Part shown: piece after piece, positions 1 to 6,373 of the stretch
Numbering within the stretch: the first letter of the stretch is position 1
Layout of the letters: each line of letters begins with the position of its first letter
NCBI GenBank assembly: GCA_903905685.1
Contig: CAIVHI010000466.1
Coordinates: 1-9,520, forward strand
DNA: 9,520 nucleotides
Direction: 5' to 3'
Origin: an uncultured Bacteroidota bacterium
GTDB lineage: Bacteria > Bacteroidota > Bacteroidia > Chitinophagales > Chitinophagaceae
Made by a program: the position numbers and the translations under genes
Notes under the pieces: generated by a model
Told to the model about the DNA's origin: nothing
Databases searched by the model: none
What the model saw: the letters and a program-made list of their open reading frames with translations, nothing else

Positions 1-1
1 C

Positions 2-2311
2 TTGGTGCAGGAACCCCATGCCGCACTCTGGCAAAACGCCCCCGATTACATCACCAAAATTGTCAAGACATTCTCGGAGGAAATCGGCATGTACCGATAC
101 CCGAAGATTGTGGCTGCCGATGCCCGCGACGGTATGGAATACCCCATGCTGACCTTGGATGGTGGAAGCGAGCCGGGGTATCGTGGCTTGTTCATCCATG
201 AAATCGGCCACAACTGGTTCTATGGGCAGGTGGGTAGCAATGAAACGTACCGTGCAGCTATGGACGAAGGCTTCACTCAATTCTTAACGTCCTACGGCTT
301 GCGTAAGATAGATGGCGATACAGCAGTGGCCAATCCCCCGAAGTCTAACTATCGCAAACGCTTCACCGACCCCACCTTGGTGCTCGACCGCAATGTGACA
401 TTACCCTACACCATGGACGCCCTCAATGGCAACGAAACCGCCATCAACACGCACTCCGACGACTTTAACAGCGGCCTCAACCATGGTGGCGGTTATCGCG
501 GGGTGTATTTCAAAACGGCCACCATGCTGTACAACCTGCAACTGGTTTTGGGTGATTCCTTGTTCAAGGTCGCCCTGCACCATTACTTTGAGCAATGGAA
601 GTTCGCGCATCCCTATTTTGAGGATTTCAGGGCATCGGTCATTGCGTCTACCCACGTAGACCTCTCTTGGTTCTTCGATGAATGGTTTGAGACCACCAAG
701 ACGCTCGACTACGGCATAGGCCGTATCAAGCGCATCCAAGGCACCAACGACTATACCATTAAATTCAAACGTAAGGGCGAGATGCAGATGCCTATAGACT
801 TTACTGCAACGGCCAAGGACGGGAAACAGTACAGTTTCCATATCCCCAATGGTTGGTTCCAAAAAGAAACCGAGGCTACCGTATTGCCGAAGTGGTATGG
901 CTGGGGCAAGCTCAACAGCACCTATTCGGCCCGCGTCACAGTGCCGGGTGGATTGCATGCCGTCATGATTGATACCACATACAGGTTTGGCGACAGGAAC
1001 CTGACCGACAATTACAAGACTCGCGGATTGAAATTGCTTCCTGCCGATGTGAAATGGCGCTTTGACGGTGGCGTGGCTCGCCCCGTAGACCGCCGTCATT
1101 ACGACTTGGATTGGCGGCCCGATGTTTGGTGGAATGCCGTAGATGGCATCAAGGCGGGCATCCACTTCGAAGGTAATTATCTGTATTCCATCTATAAGCT
1201 TGATGGGTCGGTATGGTGGAACACGCATTTGCTGCAGGCCGCCGATTATCAACCAACGTTAGGTGAGGCGCAGTATGCCCACTATGCACCCATCAACTAT
1301 ACAGTCAACTTTGCTACACCGCTGATGTTGAGCATGCACAAGCTGCAACTACAAATCAACAGCCAATTCTTGGACGGCATCTTCAACCATAAAGTGGGCT
1401 TTTTGTGGGCCATGAACGACCGCAATACCGTCAGGTTGGGTGCGCAGGCCATGTGGGCCGCCAACGCCGAGGCGGTGAACTATCTGATTAACCCCAACGA
1501 CTGGAGCTCCTTAGCCGCCAACCCCAATACGTCAATCAATGCGAACTGGACGCACAACTATGGCTACCTGGCCGGCCTGGGTCGCTTGAAGGTAGACTTG
1601 CGTGCGCCATTGCTCACCAACGGATTCAATTACTCCTATGTTCAGGCCGAGAATGTCAATTACACCCATATTGCAAAATTGGAGTTGCGTACCCGCCTGT
1701 TTGGCAGGTATGGCGGAGGCAATAGCGTGCCTTGGGAAAGCGGACTCTACTTGGCCGGTGCCAGTCCGGAAGATTTGCTCGACGACAAGTATACCCGCAG
1801 CCGGGGGTGGGCGCCGGGCGAGTGGGACGGTATTTCAGCCTACGACGTTAATCACTTTCAAGCAGGCGGTGGGTTGAATTTGCGGGGATATGCGGGCTAT
1901 TTTGCGCCCGACTATCGGGGTAGTACGCTCATGGAAGGCTACAAGTCGCGCAGTGGTGCATCGGCCAATGCAGAACTGGATTTTGAAAATTACATCCCTT
2001 GGTCGCCCAAGCTGTTCCGCAAGTTCTTGCACGTCAATCTCTATGGGTTTGCCGACGCCGGCGTAACGGAGTTGAACAACTTCAGCTATGGCACCTTCTA
2101 TAATGCGGTGCCTGTAGGTGGGTTCCTCGGCTCGTTTCATACCGATGCCGGCTTGGGTATGGCTTTCACCATCAAGAATTGGGGCGTATTCGATAAAGCC
2201 AAGCCGCTCACCCTCCGCCTCGACCTACCGATATTCCTGAACCGCTCCCCCTTCAACAATACCGACTATGCTACCGTAAGGTATGTGGTGGGCATCAATA
2301 GGGCGTTTTAG
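2..2311 (+). CDS. M1-family zinc metallopeptidase fused to an outer-membrane beta-barrel (5'-truncated by window edge)
   Basis: The frame is open to the window edge, so the true start is upstream and about 770 C-terminal residues are seen. Numbering is from the first visible codon. The M1 signature HEIGH (66-70) is followed by 18 residues and the third zinc ligand Glu89, giving HEXXH-X18-E. GMEYP (44-48) stands where M1 enzymes have the GxMEN substrate-binding motif, and Tyr169 in a VYFK context is a candidate for the catalytic Tyr. A helical segment follows to about 235, then a beta domain with the GEMQMPID element (259-266), ending near 340 as M1 proteins of this group usually do. From about 350 a further 420 residues look like beta-barrel: alternating aromatic strands, WWNAVDGIKAG (376-386), GGGLNLRGYAGYF (622-634) with the RGY motif typical of Omp85-type barrels, LYGFADAGV (680-688), and a final Phe at the C terminus. 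Expected role: aminopeptidase held at the outer membrane, the catalytic part probably facing the periplasm or exported through the barrel. The N-terminal M1 beta domain and any signal peptide lie outside the window. The peptidase call is near certain; the barrel call is strong; the Omp85 assignment is inference. Confidence 0.93.
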   Translation: MVQEPHAALWQNAPDYITKIVKTFSEEIGMYRYPKIVAADARDGMEYPMLTLDGGSEPGYRGLFIHEIGHNWFYGQVGSNETYRAAMDEGFTQFLTSYGLRKIDGDTAVANPPKSNYRKRFTDPTLVLDRNVTLPYTMDALNGNETAINTHSDDFNSGLNHGGGYRGVYFKTATMLYNLQLVLGDSLFKVALHHYFEQWKFAHPYFEDFRASVIASTHVDLSWFFDEWFETTKTLDYGIGRIKRIQGTNDYTIKFKRKGEMQMPIDFTATAKDGKQYSFHIPNGWFQKETEATVLPKWYGWGKLNSTYSARVTVPGGLHAVMIDTTYRFGDRNLTDNYKTRGLKLLPADVKWRFDGGVARPVDRRHYDLDWRPDVWWNAVDGIKAGIHFEGNYLYSIYKLDGSVWWNTHLLQAADYQPTLGEAQYAHYAPINYTVNFATPLMLSMHKLQLQINSQFLDGIFNHKVGFLWAMNDRNTVRLGAQAMWAANAEAVNYLINPNDWSSLAANPNTSINANWTHNYGYLAGLGRLKVDLRAPLLTNGFNYSYVQAENVNYTHIAKLELRTRLFGRYGGGNSVPWESGLYLAGASPEDLLDDKYTRSRGWAPGEWDGISAYDVNHFQAGGGLNLRGYAGYFAPDYRGSTLMEGYKSRSGASANAELDFENYIPWSPKLFRKFLHVNLYGFADAGVTELNNFSYGTFYNAVPVGGFLGSFHTDAGLGMAFTIKNWGVFDKAKPLTLRLDLPIFLNRSPFNNTDYATVRYVVGINRAF

Positions 2312-2473
2312 CGCTTTGGGTCTCGTTGGTGGGAAAGCTTCGGGTATTCAAGAGGGTAATGGCCAACGCATGAGACACCGGAATGCTGCGGGTCAGTAAT
2401 AGTTGCCGCCGTTGATAACGTGTTTTTTGAAATAGTTGAAATTCAGTGCCCTGATGGATCTTTCCAAAAGAAG

Positions 2474-2611
2474 TTACCTCATCATTAACTGCGCGTCCGA
2501 CTTAAAATAGGCGTTCGAGGGCATATGGGAATTGTATACGACACAAACGATAACCGACAATACAATGGCGGAGGAGAATACTAAAAAGAGTATTCGTATA
2601 GAGTGCTTCAC
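2474..2611 (-). CDS. Possible small single-pass membrane protein, 45 codons, GTG start
   Basis: A short frame opens with GTG at 2611 and ends with TAA at 2474-2476. The product starts with a basic stretch (VKHSIR), continues with a strongly hydrophobic segment of about 20 residues (positions 7-26, ILFLVFSSAIVLSVIVCVVY), and ends with a polar tail that includes YFKSDAQ. Basic head, hydrophobic helix, polar tail is the layout of a small inner-membrane protein, or of the first part of a longer membrane-anchored one. Reading on in the same frame past the TAA gives 26 more codons to a TGA at 2393-2395, with a plausible protein-like tail (FNYFKKHVINGGNYY). The whole could therefore be a 71-codon gene broken by one nonsense change. 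There is no clear ribosome-binding site and no recognisable family. It lies 21 bp after the 88-codon frame on the same strand. A chance hydrophobic frame is a real alternative. Confidence 0.25.
   Translation of the reverse strand: MKHSIRILFLVFSSAIVLSVIVCVVYNSHMPSNAYFKSDAQLMMR
2576..2595. repeat. Perfect inverted repeat, 7-bp arms, 6-base loop
   Basis: The arms GAATACT (2576-2582) and AGTATTC (2589-2595) flank the loop AAAAAG. Neither strand has a run of T directly after the stem, so it does not look like a rho-independent terminator. It falls inside the 45-codon membrane-protein frame. It could be a protein-binding palindrome or chance in AT-rich DNA. Confidence 0.4.
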
Positions 2612-2632
2612 GCCGCCAAACTCCCATCACGC

Positions 2633-2899
2633 TTAATTTTGGAGGTGATGTTTTTTTGTTCTTGGTCGGTCCTTTTGTCGATAGGAGGTAATTCCACCTC
2701 GGATATCTGACTGAATTTGGTGCCCGGCTGCTACATTTAGATTTGCCCTGTTTTCGTAATACTGTTTTTTCGCCTCAATCGGAATAGGCATTGTTTTGAC
2801 AGACTTGCCGTCGCCGGTATTCCAAACTTTATCCCGCGGTGTAATGGTTTGGTGCGTCAACGTAGACAATTGAAATGCATGGAGGTATACTGATTTCAA
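2633..2899 (-). pseudogene. Possible remnant coding frame, 88 codons, faint similarity to Hsp70 substrate-binding domain
   Basis: The frame runs from a TTG codon at 2899 to TAA at 2633-2635 with no ATG near its start. Its middle contains KSVKTMPIPIEAKKQYY. Without gaps this lines up with LIKKNMPLPSKAVRTYY of the neighbouring Hsp70 (residues 393-409): M, P, P, A, Y, Y and one K are identical, with I/L and K/R conservative. The MP-[IL]-P element in Hsp70 proteins is an early part of the substrate-binding beta domain. The match is short and I judge it near the level expected by chance when comparing two proteins, so it is only a hint. If real, this is the relic of a second Hsp70-like gene or of a tandem duplication of the operon end. 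The tail after that is rich in K, R and H (KKHH) and looks non-native. It may equally be a meaningless open frame. Confidence 0.25.
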
Positions 2900-3004
2900 G
2901 GAGTGGTTCGTATGGCCACCGAACTGCAGCAGTCAACGTCAGGCCATTACCCGAGTACAAATAGAAATGGTGATGGTGAAGACCTTTATCTGTGCAGACA
3001 CCGC

Positions 3005-3022
3005 GATGCAGTACGTTGCATC
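3005..3022. repeat. Short inverted repeat just after the hsp70 stop codon
   Basis: The arms GATGCA (3005-3010) and TGCATC (3017-3022) surround a 6-base centre, GTACGT, giving a 6-bp hairpin that begins about 20 bases after the Hsp70 stop codon in the direction of transcription. There is no T-run after it, so it is at best a weak 3'-end stabilising hairpin and not a classic terminator. Confidence 0.35.
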
Positions 3023-3043
3023 AATATGGAAAGATTGCCCCCA

Positions 3044-4570
3044 TCAATTCAAATTCGCTATCACGGTCTTTCTCACCAAGTTGCGCTGAGCCAGAAGGTT
3101 GTTGCCAGACATGAGCTTGTCTTCTCCAAACACCTGTTGTAGCTCCACGCCGGTGTTGGGGTCGTAGGCGGCTACTTTCACGGTACCGTCGCCCGTATTT
3201 TCAACGGTCACTTCTACCGGGTAGTTGATTCTCGGGTTGGGTAATGGACCTATTACCAGCTCGCCTATATTGATGATTTCGCTTTGCAGGTCTACATATT
3301 GCACCAATTGCAACACCATGCGGGTTTGGGTGGCAGTGCTCGTATAGTAGGTGCGCACGGCTTTGGAGGGCAGTGGCATGTTCTTCTTGATGAGGCAGTC
3401 AGTCTCGGGCTTGCGGGTCTGCGGGTTCAAGGTCTGAATGCCGATGTTGTAACCGGTTACTCCCCTAAATTCCAATGGAATGTCATATCGCTCGGCATCG
3501 CCCGACAGTTGCGCGGAGTGGATGGCGGCACCCATGGCTACGGCCTTCATCGGTTCATGCAGGAAAATCTTGTTGTCGGCATTGGTTATCACCTTCGACA
3601 GGCGGTCTTTGATGTAGGGTATCATGGCCGAGCCACCCACCAGCATCAACGCATCGATGTCCGATTCCCGCAGTCCGGCACCGTCTATACAACGCAGTGT
3701 CACTTCCACCGTCTGTTCAATCATTTGCCTGATGGCCTGTTCAAACTCCTTGCGGTATATCATGATTTCGAAGGCGTTGTTGCCTATCAGGATGGCTTTT
3801 TTCAGGAAAGCCTTGGAGGGCAGGGATAATTCTATTTTGATTTCTTCGGATATGCGCCGCAGTTGCAAGCTCGTGAGTCCGTTGATGGGTAGGTGGAAGC
3901 CGGTAGCCTTTTTGAATTGGTCCAGTATCATGGCCGATATCGCCTCGTCAAATTCCTTGCCGCCCATTTCAGTTAGGCCGTCTTTGGCCAATACATAAAC
4001 CCCGTTGGCATCCATACTCAAAACCGTGGCGTCGAAGGTGCCGCCGCCAAGGTCATAAACCACCAAAACTTGGTCGCGACTGTGGTGGGCAATACCATAG
4101 TGTAGCGCCGCGGCTACAGGTTCCTCCACCAAGCCCAGCACCGGAATGTCGGCCATGGCCGCAGCATTCAAGACCGACTTACGCTGCAAATCGTTGAAGT
4201 GGGCCGGTACCGTGATTACGGCACTTTCCAGCTTGGAGCCCGTATAGCTTTCTGCATCGTTCTTCAACTTCTTCAGCACCAATGCTGCAACCGAATCGGG
4301 GTACCAAGAATTGGAAGCCGAGTCGATAAAAATGGGTTGGTTCACCCCGAAATTCCGTTTGAAGAACCGGATAACCGGCAATTCTGGATTTTGCTCGATG
4401 AGGGTGTCTACCAAGTAGCCCACAGATGCGCACTTATTCGAGATATTTACCGTAGAGGGCGTAGAGTAGATGTCGTTGAACATGCTGTCTGGCATCAATA
4501 CCGGTGTACCGTCCGACTCCAAGTTGGAAATCAACGAAAAAGTGGTACCCAAATCTATCCCTGCCCTCAT
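3044..4570 (-). CDS. Hsp70-family (DnaK-like) ATPase without lid domain
   Basis: A 508-residue Hsp70-family protein with a complete-looking actin-type ATPase domain. The phosphate-1 motif is GIDLGTTFS (4-12), with FFKRNFG (69-75) around the catalytic-lysine region. VEEPVAAALHYG (148-159) is connect-1, DLGGGTFD (173-180) is phosphate-2, LMLVGGSAMIPYI (308-320) is the adenosine motif, and EPMKAVAMGAA (339-349) is connect-2. A beta-type substrate-binding region follows (about 365-470), including NMPLPSKAV (397-405). The protein is some 130 residues shorter than typical DnaK: the helical lid and the acidic C-terminal tail are missing, and the interdomain linker lacks the DVLLLD-type sequence of canonical DnaK (here YDIPLEFRGVTG, 362-373). 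It is therefore a divergent, specialised Hsp70, not the housekeeping copy. It is cytoplasmic, with no signal peptide or membrane helix. Its ATG overlaps the stop codon of the upstream membrane-protein gene by 4 bp (ATGA), implying translational coupling and a stoichiometric partner. No dnaJ or grpE lies nearby. The start is fixed by the overlap and by the N-terminal motif at residue 4. Confidence 0.96.
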   Translation of the reverse strand: MRAGIDLGTTFSLISNLESDGTPVLMPDSMFNDIYSTPSTVNISNKCASVGYLVDTLIEQNPELPVIRFFKRNFGVNQPIFIDSASNSWYPDSVAALVLKKLKNDAESYTGSKLESAVITVPAHFNDLQRKSVLNAAAMADIPVLGLVEEPVAAALHYGIAHHSRDQVLVVYDLGGGTFDATVLSMDANGVYVLAKDGLTEMGGKEFDEAISAMILDQFKKATGFHLPINGLTSLQLRRISEEIKIELSLPSKAFLKKAILIGNNAFEIMIYRKEFEQAIRQMIEQTVEVTLRCIDGAGLRESDIDALMLVGGSAMIPYIKDRLSKVITNADNKIFLHEPMKAVAMGAAIHSAQLSGDAERYDIPLEFRGVTGYNIGIQTLNPQTRKPETDCLIKKNMPLPSKAVRTYYTSTATQTRMVLQLVQYVDLQSEIINIGELVIGPLPNPRINYPVEVTVENTGDGTVKVAAYDPNTGVELQQVFGEDKLMSGNNLLAQRNLVRKTVIANLN

Positions 4571-6285
4571 CTATCTGCCTTTTTTAGTTGTATGGCTACA
4601 GACTGCCTTAAATCTGCACGCACACGTATGAAATTACGGTGGAACGACTCCTTGGCCTTCAGGCCCGCCGCTATCTTTTTCTCTTGAACTTCAAATGATT
4701 GGGAGATTTTTTCCAACCTCCGTTTTTCGTCCTCGGCTTCGTGCTGCTTTTTCGACCCAAATTCCTTCAACGTAAAGTCTAGCGTATTGCTGTTTTGCGT
4801 GAGCTGCATTTTAATTTGGTCCGTAACCACCTTATTCCACTGCCGCGCTATTTCGCCCCCCATGCGCTTGGCTTCATTGGTGAGGTTTTCTTTGGCCTTC
4901 AAATATTCTTTCTCTCCCGCCTCCCTATACTCCTGTACCACCGACTTATGGATGTAGTAGATACAAATCCCAATCAGCACTATGGCGGCAGGGATGGTGA
5001 TGTACCGGGCTTTCTCGAAATAGGAAAGCCCCAGCGACGATGCAAACAAGTAGAGCATGGCTTGATAGCTCTTCAAGGCATTGAAATATTCCAAGGGGCC
5101 TTGTTTGGGCAGTGCACCCTCATATATCTTGTCTATCCTGATGGAACTGTTCATAATTACCGACAACTGTTTGTCGGTTAGGGGTTTGAAGTTGAAGGGC
5201 ACTTGCGGCAGGCCTTCTTTCTCTATACGCCGCTCCAAATCCTGTTGTGTGAGTTTGAATGCGTCTCGAATGGTGATGAGTTGGTCTTCGCAAAACTTGT
5301 TGATTTCGCCAAACACGCCATCCAAAAAGAAGTTGACATACTGCTCCGGAATATGCAGGGAAATGGTTTTGGTCTTTTCGCTTTGGGCCAGTTCGGGTAA
5401 GTCGGCCAGCAGCCGGTCGGTCACTTGCGATAGCTGGCCGGTTTGGGGACGCAGGTAGTTTTCGAACCCGTCGGCAAGGCCTTTTTCCAGCATAGCCATT
5501 TGCTCCGTCAGTTCGTTTCGCAGTTTCAGGATGGTTTCGCCCACAGAACCTGCCGAGCCGCCGCCGGGTTTCGGGCCTTGTTGCCCTATAGTGGCTTTGC
5601 GCCCCGTTAGGAGCCTGTTTTCCTGCTCCAGAAGCATGGAGAACACGTTGTATAGCGACTCTATGGAGTTCAGCGCATTATAATGCACCAAGTTGTGCAT
5701 TTTGTGCAGGAATTCGGGGTGGTCCAACCTGCCTATAAAAGATGTTGAGGGTAGGGTAGCCAGCGTATAGTTCTCTACATGCAACACACCGCCAATGTGG
5801 TCGCCAGGCTTTAGGGTGTCGGCCGCAATACCGGTCTCAGATAAGAGGATGATGTAGGGGTGAACCGAGGAGTAAGCCAACAATTTGTCGGCAAAGTCGG
5901 GGTCGGCCAAATCGGAGGCACCAATAATGCCGAAGAATACCACCGGGCCGGCATCTCCCAATTGTGTTGCCGTTATATTCTCGAAGGGCGCTATTTCAAA
6001 TACTGCTAGGGCGTCGCCGGCATGAGCGCTCTTCTCAGCCGTTTCTCCAGGCACCAATGCAGCACCCGTTATCCAAGCGGTAGCCTGTTCAAAAAAGGAA
6101 CGGTCTACACCCGGCGTGTAGGAAATCCGGAATTTGATTTTCGACAGGTCGTTCTTGTAGGGCAACTCCCGCATGGCGTCGGCAAATTGTTTCGACTGGT
6201 TGGCCATGCCCGATTCGGCCACGATATTGGTCAGGTCGGCAAAAAGCGATTTTACCTTTTGGTCGTTGATTTGTTCTGACATCAT
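4567..6285 (-). CDS. Membrane-anchored coiled-coil protein with decayed dynamin-like G domain
   Basis: A 572-residue protein, unnamed as far as I can tell. There is no signal peptide. Residues 48-150 form an alpha/beta domain. KFRISYTPGVDRSFFEQA (51-68) followed by GAALVPGET (74-82) has the order of a dynamin-family P-loop and its following LPxG/T segment, but the GKS core is replaced by DRS. PVVFFGIIGASDLADPDF (114-131) and PYIILLSETG (143-152) sit where the [DA]xVxFV and NKxD strands would be, and the NKxD motif is absent. If the resemblance is real, it cannot bind GTP in the normal way. A Gly/Pro-rich linker (QQGPKPGGGSAGSVGE, 235-250) leads to a long helical region (251-405). Then come a hydrophobic stretch (409-420) and a clear membrane helix (about 428-446, ITIPAAIVLIGICIYYI), one span or a hairpin. 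A charged coiled-coil tail (450-560, rich in E, K, Q) ends the protein. Two ATG codons (6285, 6282) could start it. The 4-bp overlap with hsp70 suggests the pair act together. Gene reality is high; the dynamin relation is inference (about 0.4). Confidence 0.9.
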   Translation of the reverse strand: MMSEQINDQKVKSLFADLTNIVAESGMANQSKQFADAMRELPYKNDLSKIKFRISYTPGVDRSFFEQATAWITGAALVPGETAEKSAHAGDALAVFEIAPFENITATQLGDAGPVVFFGIIGASDLADPDFADKLLAYSSVHPYIILLSETGIAADTLKPGDHIGGVLHVENYTLATLPSTSFIGRLDHPEFLHKMHNLVHYNALNSIESLYNVFSMLLEQENRLLTGRKATIGQQGPKPGGGSAGSVGETILKLRNELTEQMAMLEKGLADGFENYLRPQTGQLSQVTDRLLADLPELAQSEKTKTISLHIPEQYVNFFLDGVFGEINKFCEDQLITIRDAFKLTQQDLERRIEKEGLPQVPFNFKPLTDKQLSVIMNSSIRIDKIYEGALPKQGPLEYFNALKSYQAMLYLFASSLGLSYFEKARYITIPAAIVLIGICIYYIHKSVVQEYREAGEKEYLKAKENLTNEAKRMGGEIARQWNKVVTDQIKMQLTQNSNTLDFTLKEFGSKKQHEAEDEKRRLEKISQSFEVQEKKIAAGLKAKESFHRNFIRVRADLRQSVAIQLKKADR

Positions 6286-6311
6286 TGATGCGATTAAGGG
6301 TGCTGAACTAC

Positions 6312-6327
6312 GAAGCCATCAGGCTTC
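6312..6327. other. Hairpin in the 88-bp gap between the TPR gene and the membrane-protein gene
   Basis: GAAGCC (6312-6317) and GGCTTC (6322-6327) form a perfect 6-bp stem with a 4-base loop. A second, weaker pair, CCTGC (6351-6355) and GCAGG (6365-6369), lies a few bases from the TPR stop codon. Neither is followed by a T-run on the minus strand. In the only sizeable gap of the operon they could be mRNA-processing or stability elements that set different levels for the secreted and cytoplasmic genes, or a weak terminator. I see no promoter consensus in the gap. Confidence 0.35.
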
Positions 6328-6373
6328 CGAATAACTTCAACTCGCTGCAGCCTGCCGGGCCGTAGCAGGAAGG

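Larger units (their letters stand above)
2312..3043. other. Gene-poor stretch between convergent units, with possible decayed coding DNA
   Basis: This 732-bp stretch separates the end of the peptidase-barrel gene from the end of the Hsp70 gene, which point toward each other. No RNA gene, mobile element or good rho-independent terminator was seen. The minus strand carries several short open frames in different phases, including 2829-3020 (63 sense codons, no ATG start), 2633-2899 and 2474-2611. Joining 2829-3020 to 2633-2899 near position 2830 needs only one frameshift. That patchwork is what a decaying gene downstream of hsp70 would leave, though chance open frames are possible. The base composition looks more AT-rich than the flanking genes by eye. 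Confidence 0.5.

Noticed and set aside
401..1252. 283-codon open frame on the minus strand inside the M1 peptidase-barrel gene
   Set aside because: It lies opposite a gene with clear M1 motifs and barrel features; its product shows no recognisable domain, and long antisense frames are common opposite GC-balanced codon-biased genes.
2319..2379. Possible terminator after the M1-barrel gene (GGTCTCGTTGG pairing with CCAACG-cat-GAGACACC)
   Set aside because: The stem has a 3-base bulge and a loop of over 30 bases and is not followed by a T-run, so it does not meet the terminator pattern.
2903..3142. 79-codon plus-strand frame across the hsp70 3' end
   Set aside because: It overlaps the conserved gene end in the opposite direction and has no start signal or recognisable product.
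3284..3829. 181-codon plus-strand frame opposite hsp70
   Set aside because: It overlaps conserved Hsp70 ATPase motifs on the minus strand and has a product rich in H, Q and G without a domain.
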